Source: Symbiodinium natans
Lineage: Eukaryota > Sar > Dinophyceae > Suessiales > Symbiodiniaceae
Assembly: GCA_905221605.1 (NCBI GenBank)
Contig: CAJNDS010002488.1
Span: 342,900-396,220, forward strand
Length of the DNA stretch: 53,321 bases
Direction: 5' to 3'
A model generated the notes under the pieces. It searched no databases. It was not told the origin of the DNA and was given only the letters and a program-made list of their open reading frames with translations. Both the position numbers and the translations under genes were made by a program. Below, in pieces: positions 17,263 to 25,508 of the stretch (position 1 is its first letter; every line of letters starts with the position of its first letter).

Positions 17263-17266
17263 ACAA

Positions 17267-17363
17267 AAAGTCGACTTGCGAGGCCCCACAGCTCGGGAGG
17301 TCGATCCGCGCAGCGCCCAGGTGGGAGCGCAATTTCCAACGTCCCGAGATGCGACGACACCCA
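17267..17363 (-). CDS. exon candidate (WVSSHLGTLEIALPPGRC)
   Basis: The minus frame WVSSHLGTLEIALPPGRC is followed by PPELWGLASRL. It directly follows (in sense) the 97 bp hairpin intron. A second frame is open, so the frame is uncertain. Confidence 0.45.
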
Positions 17364-17460
17364 CTTGGAGGTTCATGGTACGTATGAATCAATTATAACT
17401 GTACTTGTAACAGGTATACGTACAGTTATACTTGGCTAACAAGTACCATGAACCTCCAAG
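17364..17460. mobile_element. 97 bp hairpin intron candidate
   Basis: It has perfect 18 bp terminal inverted repeats, CTTGGAGGTTCATGGTAC and GTACCATGAACCTCCAAG, separated by about 60 bp of AT-rich sequence. It lies between two minus-strand exon candidates. Its ends contain CTTGG and CCAAG, as in the family C introns. Confidence 0.8.
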
Positions 17461-17583
17461 CACAAGCAACGACAGCTTCGCACCCAGACGTCCACAAGCG
17501 ACGACACTTTCGCACTTCGCGACAGCCACGTTTTCGGGACGCGTAGATATGCAGGCCACGAAAAACTCCTCGAACCGCGCGAC
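17461..17583 (-). CDS. exon candidate (EEFFVACISTRPENVAVAKC)
   Basis: The minus frame EEFFVACISTRPENVAVAKC continues with VVACGRLGAKLSLLVLGG. It is the most protein-like of the three open frames here. Function is unknown. Confidence 0.5.
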
Positions 17584-17811
17584 TCAATCTGACCCTCCGT
17601 GACCCTGAAACCAAGAACCCCAAGCAGTGTTGGCGCACTGCTTGGGGGATTTCATTCGAAATTAACCCCGCCCTAAACCTTAAACCCTAAACCTGTAACA
17701 CCGACAAACCCTAAAACCCTGAAACAAAAACCTAAAACCCTAAAACCCAAAAACCCTACAAAAAACAAACAACCCTAACCCCCCCCCCCCCCCCCCAAAC
17801 AAAAAAAAAAA
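17584..17811. repeat. degenerate CCCTAAA tract, poly-C and poly-A
   Basis: CCCTAAAAC-like units at 17670-17775, a C run at 17779-17796 and an A run at 17801-17811. Confidence 0.6.
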
Positions 17812-17899
17812 GTCCTTCTTCGGGACCGACACCGAGCCAAACCGCCAGAAACAGCGTGCCACGTTCCTCAGCTGTTGCGTCTCCCGAAGGGTCCATGTG
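17812..17899 (-). CDS. possible first exon (MDPSGDATAEERGTLFLAVW)
   Basis: The minus frame has an ATG (17894-17896) followed by DPSGDATAEERGTLFLAVW and LGVGPEEG. A TTTAGGG array lies just upstream. It may start the gene whose later exons are at 17.5-16.2 kb. Confidence 0.45.
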
Positions 17900-17949
17900 C
17901 GGTTTAGGGTTTAGGGTTTAGGGTTTAGGGTTTAGGGTTTAGGGTTTAG
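17900..17949 (+). repeat. TTTAGGG array
   Basis: Seven heptamers directly adjoining the exon candidate. Confidence 0.9.
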
Positions 17950-18095
17950 CCTTGGACCCTTGAGGTTGTACCTTGGGGTTTGGGGGACCCTTTTTCAAGG
18001 TCCTTTTGGGAAAAGGGTCATGCTAGGAGTTCATAGGGGGTACAACCTTAGGGGTACAAGTCTTCATCCCTTGAGTTTAGGTTCTTATTGCTTAT
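17950..18095. mobile_element. family F element (copy F1)
   Basis: CCTTGAGGTTGTACCTTGGGG and GGACCCTTTTTCAAGGTCC, then near the other end GGGTACAACCTTAGGGGTAC. The termini are inverted (GGTTGTACC against GGTACAACC). A related copy is at 50.95-51.15 kb and a third probable copy at 35.10-35.21 kb. Confidence 0.65.
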
Positions 18096-18851
18096 ATCCT
18101 TGAAAAGGACATGCCATATATACACTCACCAATAGTTAGGACTCCTAAATACACTCACCACAAACCAGCAATATGAACCCTGCCTTTTCTGGGTAGTAGA
18201 TCTCAAAATTCTCGCTCCTTTTTCGGTACCCTACAAGTCGATGCGTGATGATAGCAACCCCCAAAAAGCCACCACAAGTTTCAGAAGTGACCATCGGCTA
18301 TATCCGAAAACCCTAAAATCCAAAACCCTACAACCCTGAATCCCTGAAATCTTAGGGCTTAGGGTTTAGGGTCACAGGGGGGTGTGCCCCCCCAACGTAT
18401 GTACTTGAGCCCTAAAGCGGATTATTATTGTCAATCCATACAGGCCCAAGTTCTCCCTTTTGCAAATATACTCCCCAAACTCTAAACCCTAAACCCCATA
18501 AACGGTGGAAGGTTTAAGGTTTAATGAGTTCAGGGCTATAGGGTTTGGGATTGTGGGATGTTAGGGCGTATGGCTTGACGTTTTGGAAAATTTGTTTAAG
18601 GAGGGGGGGAGGCGCCCCAAACTAGGGTCTACATACAGGGTCTAGAGTCTAACCCAAAACTTCCGGGGACCTTCTTCATTCGGTTACTAGGACCCTACTG
18701 GACACAATCATTTGGCTTGATTGTCTAGGAGTTTAGGGTTACATACCCTATACATCCCAAGTGCCGAAACATCAGAACCCTTTCAAGGAGGTATGGGACC
18801 ATAGTAAAGGCCCACAAAAAAAACCCTTAGAAACCCTATAAACCTTTACCT
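18096..18851. other. intergenic or intron stretch
   Basis: Contains two ACACTCACCA phrases (18133 and 18159), CCCTAAA/TTTAGGG fragments and a G/C-rich inverted patch (GGGGGGTGTGCCCCCCC at about 18376). It lies just downstream of the phosphatase stop codon, so it includes that gene's 3' border. No exon is seen. Confidence 0.4.
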
Positions 18852-18956
18852 TCAGAAACTGAAAGGGTCCGAGAAGAAGATCCTGCCTAGGCGCCACTGG
18901 GTGACCACGAAGGACGCTTGATCCGGTGCCCAGTTGCGGATGATGGGCACCGCCTG
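18852..18956 (-). CDS. phosphatase last exon (AVPIIRNWAPDQASFVVTQW)
   Basis: The minus frame QAVPIIRNWAPDQASFVVTQ continues with RLGRIFFSDPFSF and TGA at 18852-18854. It matches the family's final strand block, of the form (A/G)VPvfrsGaasq.sFl..e, which follows the GHxH motif. It ends the gene. Confidence 0.7.
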   Translation of the reverse strand, partial: QAVPIIRNWAPDQASFVVTQWRLGRIFFSDPFSF

Positions 18957-19618
18957 ATAGGGCTTAAGGCCTTTTTAACCGCTCATAGGGTTTAGGGTTT
19001 AGGGTTTAGGGTTTGGGGTTTAGGGTTTAGGGTTCGGGTTTGGGGTGCAGAAGCCCTTGAACCCCGTAAGCCTTATGGTTTTGCGTGTAGGGCCGCCGCA
19101 ATCCTCTTAAGCCCAAAGAAGGTAACAGCCCAAGATCATACCTAGCTTTGCCTTTGAATAAAGTGAACCTTATAACCCTAGGTCGGTAAGATCTTCCTCA
19201 AACCAATCGTAGGAACAAAATGCCTCCAGGCCCTAAGATAGACACCGACGCAGCGCCATGCTCTGCGAGAGCCGGGCTTTGAGTTATCTGCGTATCAAGG
19301 GGTGCCCTTTTTGGTTTAAAGGAGATTATAAGGGAACCTCACCTCAAAGGGGATTCTACAGGAACCTCAACCCTTCAAAATGTGAATCAGGGCCTACTCT
19401 GGGTCCTACTTATTGAGCTGTTGGTTTACGGTCTGAGTCTTTGGGGGTAGGGGGGGTGGGGGAGAGGTGAGGCTTACGTTCTCGGGCCTTCGGTTTGCAG
19501 TCCCATATCCACAAAGACCATATGCCTCTATAGAAGACACTGGGCCCTGAAAGGTGTTCCTACGTCCGAGGTAGTAGCTTTAGGGCCCTATAGGTAGATA
19601 TAATCTATGATTCGGTAC
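18957..19618. repeat. intron with TTTAGGG array and family B element
   Basis: TTTAGGG units at 18988-19050 and a family B relative at about 19285-19410 (GGTGCCCTTTTTGGTTTAAA then GGGCCTACTCTGGGTCCTA). Within it the phrase (C)AAAGGGGATT...GGAACCTCA is duplicated. A tiny exon around 19215-19270 cannot be excluded. Confidence 0.6.
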
Positions 19619-19719
19619 ACGGTATGGAAAACCATGGGAGCTGGAGGTTCCAGGATGGACCAGGCCTCACCGAAGGCATTCACCATATCCGAGACTGTGG
19701 TGCCCTGCCGCTCCTGCTG
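19619..19719 (-). CDS. phosphatase exon (TTVSDMVNAFGEAWSILEPP)
   Basis: The minus frame QERQGTTVSDMVNAFGEAWS continues with ILEPPAPMVFHTV. It lies between the GHFH exon and the AVPIIRN exon, so it probably encodes an insertion relative to bacterial family members. The island is strongly coding-like. Confidence 0.6.
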
Positions 19720-19988
19720 GAAACATGATCTTGACATCTGGTGATCTCTCTAAAGTAGGGGCCCTTTTGGGGTCCTTATAAACAAAAACGATTCAAGGTA
19801 CAATCATCTTGAGAACTCACATTTAAGGGTTCATTGCGTGGGGGTGAGATTTAGAAATGTTTTGTACGGTCTACCTCAACTTAAGCCATACACCTATGGT
19901 CTGCACATCTTACGAGTTGTTAAGAGGGAACTGAGGAAATAGCCTCTAAAGGACTATGCTGGTAACCCCCCCCCCTCCCCCACCTGCG

Positions 19989-20035
<47 letters not shown>

Positions 20036-20467
20036 ACCCCCCCAACCCCCCCGCACCCCCCCCGACCCCCCGACCCTCCTTGTAGTTGTATAACCCTAAA
20101 CCCTAAACCCTAAACCTTTTGGTCGGTTCTCGAAATGATGGTGCCTTTTTGGGTACCCGAAAAAAGAGGGGCAAGAACCCCAAAAGGACCACAGACATCA
20201 CCATATCTGCAGCAAGCAGCATGTTGGCACAAGTGGCAATCACTTTCAGCTACAAGTAGCAGCTCTCCACGCCTTATAAAGCACTACAGCCCACACTCCA
20301 GAAAGCTACACGCATGAAGCTACGTGGCTGGCCATCAGTAGCTGCCCTGAACCCTAAAACCGAAACCCCAGATCCTAAACCCTAAACCCTAAACCCTAAA
20401 CCCTAAACCCTCAACCCTAAACCCTGAACCCTACATCGGCTACATAAGCCTAGACATGTTGCTCTCG
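19720..20467. repeat. intron with a poly-C block and CCCTAAA array
   Basis: Unique sequence, then a C-rich block at 19967-20075 including a 45-base pure C run at 19990-20034, then CCCTAAA units at 20090-20117 and 20370-20430. A plus-strand open frame at 20135-20317 has no support as a gene. Confidence 0.6.
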
Positions 20468-20530
20468 CTACACGTCCTGGAGGTTCTGCCGGTGGCCGCC
20501 CCAGGAGTGAAAGTGGCCCGCGAAGACCTC
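20468..20530 (-). CDS. phosphatase exon with GHxH metal motif
   Basis: Minus frame EVFAGHFHSWGGHRQNLQDV then TAG at 20468-20470. The GHFH supplies the two metal-binding His of calcineurin-like phosphoesterases, which sit near the C-terminus after a hydrophobic strand. A donor must precede the TAG if the exons at 19.7 and 18.9 kb follow. Confidence 0.75.
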   Translation of the reverse strand, partial: EVFAGHFHSWGGHRQNLQDV

Positions 20531-20774
20531 TTGAGGGTTCAGGGTTTAGGGTTTGGGGTTTAGGGTTTAGGGTTTAGGGTTTAGGGGTAGTGCCCTCAGC
20601 TGCCAAGCCCTAAACCTCAAACCCTGAAAGGAGGTGGGGAGATGGTGGGGAGATGGTGGGGAGAGGCGGGGAGAGGTGGGTTTTGGTTTAGGGCTTAGGG
20701 CTTAGGCTTCGGAATTCATGATCATTCTGGCTCTGTTGAGTCGTGGACCCTCCGACCCCTTTGACCGAACTCAC
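20531..20774. repeat. intron with TTTAGGG units and a GGGGAGATGGT minisatellite
   Basis: TTTAGGG units at 20538-20590 and about four copies of an 11 bp unit, GGGGAGATGGT, at 20634-20675. Confidence 0.7.
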
Positions 20775-20858
20775 TCTCCCGATACTGCGCCGGTTAGGGT
20801 CCCATCGGCGGCAGCGCATGAAGCGAAATCTTCTTGTCCGCGGAGCTATGGCATGAAC
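20775..20858 (-). CDS. exon candidate with GTGAGT donor
   Basis: The minus frame VHAIAPRTRRFRFMRCRRWD is very basic and runs into a consensus donor, GGGAGA|GTGAGT. A second frame is open for part of it. Membership of the phosphatase gene is uncertain. Confidence 0.35.
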
Positions 20859-21280
20859 CGTCTAGGACCGAAGCGGTTTAGGGTTTAGGGTTTAGGGTTT
20901 AGGGTTTAGGGTTTAGGGTTTAGGGTTTGGGGAAACCCACACAGGTCTGATAATTTGGCTTCTTTTTAAAATTCTGACGTCGCCCTCCTGTCGGCCCAGC
21001 CTCAAATACAACGAATCGCCACCAGTCACTAGAATCTGCACAGACACTAAACAGGGGGTTGAACAGTTTAGGGTTTAGGGCTTAGGGTGCATAATCGTGA
21101 CCCTTAAGCAGACAACCCAGCCAACAAATCTACACCCCAACCCCCTCAAGCCAAGACACTGCAGTCGAACCTCGAATCCCAAAAACGACGAACAAAAGGC
21201 AGGCACTAGACTCCCTAAACCCTGAACCCTAAACCCCAAAGCCCAACTAAACCCTCAACCCCTTGTTGCCCTAAACCACG
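20859..21280. repeat. intron with TTTAGGG array
   Basis: TTTAGGG units at 20877-20932 and 21066-21090. The rest is unique sequence without a clear exon. Confidence 0.6.
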
Positions 21281-21361
21281 CCAAGACACGGCAATTGTTC
21301 GGGATCCACGGACAACATCGGAGAAGTAGTCGTAGCGTTGCACCTCAGGCGTATTCTGGTT
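21281..21361 (-). CDS. phosphatase exon (PEVQRYDYFSDVVRGSRTIA)
   Basis: Minus frame QNTPEVQRYDYFSDVVRGSR then TIAVSW. It sits between the HDMGGHF and GHFH exons, the helix-strand segment that leads to GHxH in the family. Confidence 0.65.
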
Positions 21362-21377
21362 GGTCTGGGGGCGTGGT

Positions 21378-21490
21378 TTAGGCCCAGGAGTAACCTAGGA
21401 ATGAAAAGGGTACCCTTTTTGGTGTTGAGAGGATTATAAGGGAACCGCAACCCTAAAAAAAAGAAATAAGGGCCTACGTCGGGTCCTAGT
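21378..21490. mobile_element. family B element (copy B5)
   Basis: It starts TTAGGCCCAGGAGTAACC, contains AAAAGGGTACCCTTTTTGG and TATAAGGGAACC, and ends GGGCCTACGTCGGGTCCTA. Confidence 0.8.
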
Positions 21491-21778
21491 AGTAAGCTGC
21501 TGTTCGCTTTGGGCTTCTATGGCGGCATGTAAGGGCAACAAGGGTCGTTATGTCACCTTTAGAGCCGTTTGAGGCCTTGCAAGGGTTACGGGCTGAGAGT
21601 AAAAGTAGGAAAAGGGTGATACCCGTTACAGAACTGATGAATACAAAAAGCTTGTACCGTTGTTCAGGGGTATGTACTCGGCAACGGGATCTATCCTGGA
21701 AATAACAAGGTACCCTGTTTGTGTAAATTGGGTTTGCTCTTCAACCCTAAGCCCGAAACATTACGAAGTGGGCATAGG
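21491..21778. other. intron interior
   Basis: Unique sequence between two family B copies. The plus open frame at 21660-21911 crosses into copy B6 and is not a gene. Confidence 0.5.
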
Positions 21779-21889
21779 TACTAGACCCAGGAGTAACCTA
21801 GGAACAAAAAGGGCGCCCTTTTTGGTTTTAAGCGGATTAGCAGGAACCCCAACCCTAAAAGGAAATAAGGGCTCACTCCGGGTGCTAGC
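21779..21889. mobile_element. family B element (copy B6)
   Basis: It starts TACTAGACCCAGGAGTAACC and ends AAGGGCTCACTCCGGGTGCTA; the core is GGCGCCCTTTTTGGTTTTAA. It is in the same intron as copy B5, 290 bp away and in the same orientation. Confidence 0.8.
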
Positions 21890-22054
21890 CCTAAACTGGG
21901 TGTTGCTGTAAAGCACTTTGAAAATTATTTATGAACTGGTTCCCTTGAAAGGAAAAGAAGGGAAATTTAAAAAAACACCAAAGCCCTAAACCCAAAACCC
22001 CAAACCCAAAATCCTAAACCCTACAGCCTAAACGGATATAAGGGCGCGAGTCAC

Positions 22055-22138
22055 CTGCGGGTCATCCGGGCGGGGCGAGAAATGGCCACCCATATCGTGG
22101 ATAAGAAGGACCTGAGCCAGCTCATAGCGCATGAAGGC
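22055..22138 (-). CDS. phosphatase exon (VLLIHDMGGHFSPRPDDPQ)
   Basis: The minus frame FMRYELAQVLLIHDMGGHFS continues with PRPDDPQ to a CAG|GTGACT donor. The strand-His-Asp (LLIHD) is the family's metal-site histidine block between HNYP and GHxH. It is preceded by telomere-like repeats on both sides. Confidence 0.7.
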
Positions 22139-22200
22139 TAGGGTTTCGGGTTTCGGGTTTAGGGTTTAGGGTGTAGGGTCAGGGTTTAGGATTGAAGGCA

Positions 22201-22312
22201 AGGTTGCCCAGAAACCTAGGACTAGCAAAGGGTGCCCGTTCTTTGCTTAAAGGGGCTGACAAGGGCACCTAAACCTCCCAAAAAGGGAATAAGGGTACGA
22301 CTGGGCATCTTA
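22201..22312. mobile_element. family B element (copy B7)
   Basis: AGAAACCTAGGACTAGCAAA, GGGTGCCCGTTCTTTGCTTA, and end AAGGGTACGACTGGGCATCT. Same subtype as the intron at 12.86-12.97 kb. Confidence 0.7.
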
Positions 22313-22357
22313 GCTGGGGTTTAGGGATCAGGCTGGGGAGGCTTTGGGGGCATTCAG

Positions 22358-22410
22358 TTGGCATGTTCCCCCCGAACACTAACAGTCCTTAATAAAGATC
22401 ATAGTACCCT
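22358..22410. mobile_element. family A fragment (copy A8)
   Basis: GTTGGCATGTTCCCCCCGAA, ACTAACAGTCCTTAATAAAG, ATCATAGTACCC, then directly a CCCTAAA array: one arm only. Confidence 0.7.
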
Positions 22411-22607
22411 CTAAACCCTAAACCCTAAACCCTAAGCCCTAAACCCTAAACCCTAAACCCTAAACCCTAAACAGGCGAGCGATGGGAAAAAAAACACCGA
22501 AGCATCTCCTAAAGCAATTAGCCCTCAACTCATGACTCGGGCCGTGCCCGCCCACATGAGGGTTTAGGGTTTAGGGTTTAGGGTTTAGGGTTTGGGATTC
22601 TCAAAAA
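22411..22607. repeat. CCCTAAA array facing a TTTAGGG array
   Basis: CCCTAAA units at 22412-22475, about 80 bp of unique sequence with an ambiguous minus frame, then TTTAGGG units at 22558-22596. Confidence 0.8.
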
Positions 22608-22657
22608 CCAAGAATTGCCACAGCCCGCTCCCACACCCCCCTGAAGTCTGAACCCAT
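22608..22657 (-). CDS. possible first exon (MGSDFRGVWERAVAILG)
   Basis: Minus ATG at 22655-22657 followed by GSDFRGVWERAVAILG. It lies inside the phosphatase span, so it may instead be internal to another gene. Evidence is frame composition only. Confidence 0.35.
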
Positions 22658-22679
22658 CTTCCTGGGCCTACATCACCGG

Positions 22680-22812
22680 AAGTTGTACTATAGGGGGCTG
22701 AATAGTTAGAACAGGGTTTGGGGGCGGGGGGGGGGGGGGGTATTGCAGTATAATTATGAAGGGACCCTAAGGGAATACAATTAGTAATTATTCCGACCCC
22801 TATAGTACCTGT
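22680..22812. mobile_element. family I element (second copy)
   Basis: TTGTACTATAGGGGGCTG at one end and ACCCCTATAGTAC at the other are inverted. Internally it has GAAGGGACCCTAAGGGAATA and CAATTAGTAATTATTCCGA. A G run lies at 22727-22740. The 6.2 kb copy matches the right half. Confidence 0.6.
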
Positions 22813-22865
22813 GGTGTTCTGCTACTGGTCTGACATTGCTGTGTGCGGGTAGCTCTCTCACTGAA

Positions 22866-22945
22866 GGCCCTAAACCCTAAACCCTAAACCCTAAACCCTA
22901 AACCCTAAACCCTAGCCCTAAACCCTAAACACTAAACCCTGAACA
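22866..22945 (-). repeat. CCCTAAA array
   Basis: About ten units with minor variants. Confidence 0.9.
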
Positions 22946-23005
22946 AAAAAGGGACCCTAATTTAGAGAACCACCCATGTTGCGGATTCTGCTCCCAGTGC
23001 ACCCA

Positions 23006-23151
23006 CCTGGGGGACCAGATGAACCCTAAAAGGGTCTAGGCGTCATATACCAATTCATACGAGTTATAGTTATAAAAGTAGGGTTTAGGGTTTAGGGTTT
23101 AGGGCTTAGGGTTTAGGGACCCCAAACTTAGGGATCAGCTGGTCCCCCAGG
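23006..23151. mobile_element. family E element with internal TTTAGGG array (copy E1)
   Basis: Perfect 13 bp terminal inverted repeats, CCTGGGGGACCAG and CTGGTCCCCCAGG, enclose TGAACCCTAAAAGGGTCTAG and, in the loop, a run of five TTTAGGG-type heptamers (23080-23118). It shows an introner-like element carrying telomere-like repeats inside its termini. Confidence 0.75.
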
Positions 23152-23262
23152 AAGTGCCCATGAGGCAGGGTTGCGCTACCTGGTGATGAACCCGACCTCC
23201 TTTGTGATGCGCCGCTGGAACGTGCCGCTTCCAGCTGGCCGGGCCCCTTCACGCCAAGAGCT
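23152..23262 (-). CDS. exon candidate beside the family E element
   Basis: Two minus frames are open (GVKGPGQLEAARSSGAS... and SWKRHVPAAHHKGGRVH...). The island is GC-rich and bounded by the family E element. Neither frame is recognised. Confidence 0.35.
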
Positions 23263-23346
23263 TGGGATTTAGGGTTTATATAACGCCCAAAACCTTACAA
23301 ACCCTAAACCCGAAACTTTGCAGAAGACCCCTAAAACACCAGACCC

Positions 23347-23441
23347 ATCAATCCGTGAGGACGCGGCCAAGTAGTCCTGTGTCCGCTCGGCCTCAGCAAT
23401 CTCATCAACCAGGAACCTGAGTGCTGTGGCGGGCTTGGGGC
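23347..23441 (-). CDS. exon (TALRFLVDEIAEAERTQDYL)
   Basis: The minus frame PKPATALRFLVDEIAEAERT, then QDYLAASSRIDG, starts after a CCACAG acceptor and ends near GATGG|GTCTGG. It is a strongly coding helical segment, probably following the exon at 23556-23630. Confidence 0.6.
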
Positions 23442-23555
23442 CTGTGGGGCTCAGGCACCAAATGAACCCTAAAAATGGGGGGGGGGTCATATTCCTTTAC
23501 TACATAATTCCATGAATGGTATCTGAACTATAAACCCTTTAAGGGTTCATTTCGT
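23442..23555. mobile_element. family E-like intron (copy E2)
   Basis: CAAATGAACCCTAAAAATGG near one end and CCTTTAAGGGTTCATTTCG near the other are inverted repeats. It fills the gap between two minus exons. Confidence 0.65.
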
Positions 23556-23630
23556 CCCCAAGCGTGCAGGCCTTTCCTTCAAGTGACTAAAGAAGAGTAG
23601 CAGTCGCACGCGGAACAAGAAGAGCATCAT
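23556..23630 (-). CDS. first exon with hydrophobic N-terminus (MMLFLFRVRLLLFFS)
   Basis: Minus ATG-ATG at 23625-23630, then LFLFRVRLLLFFSHLKERP and ARLG. The N-terminus is hydrophobic and could be a signal anchor. It lies inside the span of the phosphatase gene. A separate small gene or an alternative exon are both possible. Confidence 0.45.
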
Positions 23631-23661
23631 TGGTAATGCTAATGTCTTATGCTTCTATATA

Positions 23662-23692
<31 letters not shown>

Positions 23693-23716
23693 TGTATGTA
23701 TGTATGTATGTATGTA
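23662..23716. repeat. (TATG)n microsatellite
   Basis: About thirteen tetramers. Confidence 0.95.
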
Positions 23717-23729
23717 TATATGTATAGCC

Positions 23730-23850
23730 CTAAGGGCCCATGTACCTTGTTACTATATACTTGGGCCCCAAAGTCCTTCTATAGGAGGCACTTGAGGGGC
23801 CGAGTATACCCCTATTTGGGTACATGGACCCTAAGGGCATGCCTTAACCC
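23730..23850. mobile_element. family D element
   Basis: TAAGGGCCCATGTACCTTG at one end and GGGTACATGGACCCTAAGGG at the other: inverted termini around TTGGGCCCCAAAGTCC. Confidence 0.65.
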
Positions 23851-23978
23851 TTAATCTTATTTCCCTCTATAACCCTTATAAAATGCCTTATATAGTCCCC
23901 GTACTGAAGTAGCCCCTTCATGACCTCTAACGTCCCATATAAGGGTCCCTCCTCTCGACAAATAGCTACCACGCTCAC

Positions 23979-24089
23979 CACTGCGACCACAGTACCACTA
24001 CTACCACGTCCACCATCACCGTTTCCACTACCACCTGCACTTCCATTATGGTTGTCGCGGCCATGATTCGAAGATTTGTTGCCGCTTCT
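23979..24089 (-). CDS. Gly/Ser/Asn-rich exon with GTGAGC donor
   Basis: The minus frame RSGNKSSNHGRDNHNGSAGG continues with SGNGDGGRGSSGTVVAV and runs into a GTGAGCG donor. It is a low-complexity linker. Part of the sequence is an ACC/CCACCA-type trinucleotide run, so coding status is moderately secure. Confidence 0.45.
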
Positions 24090-24186
24090 AACTCCAAACC
24101 CTATAGACCCAACCCTAAACCCTAAACCCTAAACCCTAAACCCTAAACCCTAAACCCTCCTACCTTCTAAACACTAAACACTGAAC

Positions 24187-24292
24187 CTTCAAGCCTCTGC
24201 GGTCGAAGTTGTCGCCTTGGGCTTTAAAAGCTTTTCCGTTGGCCGTAAGCAGGCTTCGGCTCGAGGCCGATAGGCTTACCAGCCCAGACCCC
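24187..24292 (-). CDS. exon candidate (LLTANGKAFKAQGDNFDRRG)
   Basis: Minus frame GSGLVSLSASSRSLLTANGK then AFKAQGDNFDRRGLKV. The island is bounded by CCCTAAA arrays at 24112-24160 on its left. Function is unknown. Confidence 0.5.
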
Positions 24293-25012
24293 TGGTAGGG
24301 TCCAAAACGTGGAATCACCAAATAGTACCCCGTACTACTCTCGGGTCAATTTTAGGAACCCCTTGATAGTATCATCCGGGAGGACTGAAGTTGTAGAATG
24401 GTTAAACCCTAAACCCTAAACCCGAAACCCTAAACCCTCAACCCCAAACCCCAAACCCTAAACCCTAAACCCTAAACCCTATACTTCTCTTCTTGCCCTG
24501 TCTGGGGAGGAAGGGTATTAGGGGTTCCCTTCCCAAAAACGGCTTCAGATACTCTTTGGGCACTAAAAGGATGGCGCAGATAGGGTTCTTAAGGGAGGGG
24601 GGAGTTCAAGGGGGGGTATATGACCCAAGGTTCCCGAATACTCCCCTCCCCTCCTTTATGGGGTTCTTAAGAGTTGAGGGTTTAGGGTTCTAGGGTTTAG
24701 GGTTTAGGGGTTTCAAGGGGGGTATATGACCCAAGGTTCCCTAATACTCCCTACTTCTCCCTAAGGCTCCCTATCCTTCCCGAAGGTTCTTTAAGGTTCC
24801 CTAACCAACCCTTTCATACAACCCTAAACTCCCAGCCCTAAACCCATTAAAGGGCATAACCCTCAACCCTAAACCCTAAACCCATCATAGCCTAGGAAAG
24901 GGCCCAAATCGCGTCTGGGCTCTAAACCGGGTCCTTTGGGCTCCAAGTATACAAGAGAAAACCTTGTCTGGGGTTTAAGGCCAAATAATGTCTACTTTGC
25001 GCTATTATATTG
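24293..25012. repeat. intron-like region with CCCTAAA array and a duplicated GGGGTATATGACCC phrase
   Basis: CCCTAAA units at 24405-24482. The phrase GGGGGGTATATGACCCAAGG with TTCCC.AATACTCCC occurs twice (24611 and 24717), about 106 bp apart. The TATATGACCC phrase recurs in the elements near 39.6 kb. Confidence 0.6.
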
Positions 25013-25122
25013 CTTGGTAACCCAGTAACCATGTCATGAAGGAGTACCCTTTTTGGGGTTGGTTGCTCTATACGGGAACCTGGAACCGAAAAAATGCAAC
25101 AGGGTACCACCGGGCTACCAAG
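25013..25122. mobile_element. family C element (copy C2)
   Basis: 110 bp. It starts CTTGGTAACCCAGTAACCAT and ends GTACCACCGGGCTACCAAG: inverted termini CTTGGTA(A/G)CCC. Internally GGGTTGGTTGC and GGGAACCTGGAACCGAAAAA match the intron at 14.68-14.79 kb. Confidence 0.85.
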
Positions 25123-25285
25123 ATAGGGATTTTTCTGCCTTAACATCCGGAGCCTGCATGTGCGTCCCGTAGCTACAAGCCCAGCACGTGCTCCCACAAA
25201 AGGCAAAAGGCTGAGAAAGTTTGGACCAAGGCCAATTCCCCCCGCAGCAGGACCACAGCGCTGCATGTGTGCTGAGGGCTCGGGG
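25123..25285 (-). CDS. exon candidate (Cys/Trp-rich)
   Basis: One minus frame is open for the whole island: ALWSCCGGNWPWSKLSQPFA, then FCGSTCWACSYGTHMQAPDV, then KAEKSLS up to the family C element. A second frame is also open. The first has a secreted Cys-rich look. Confidence 0.4.
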
Positions 25286-25345
25286 TTTCTTGATTCCAGA
25301 CCATCCCTAAACCCTATCAACCTATCAACCTCTCAACCTCTCAAC

Positions 25346-25379
<34 letters not shown>

Positions 25380-25404
25380 ACCCTAAACCCTAACCCTAAC
25401 ATAC

Positions 25405-25508
25405 TGCTCAGGCGTTTCCAGCACTCCACGAAGGATGCCACCAGCGCCGCCATCGCTGCCGAGGCCACGGAAACTCGTTGGATCACCTTAAGGGCTTCCA
25501 ACCTTTCG
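25405..25508 (-). CDS. Ubl/dynein-stalk-like gene, exon 3
   Basis: The minus frame ERLEALKVIQRVSVASAAMA continues with ALVASFVECWKRLS to a GAGCA|GTATGT donor. It corresponds to the dynein heavy-chain stalk segment where a (S)KAA.GL..WV.a..(Y) pattern follows the FNPE motif. Confidence 0.55.
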
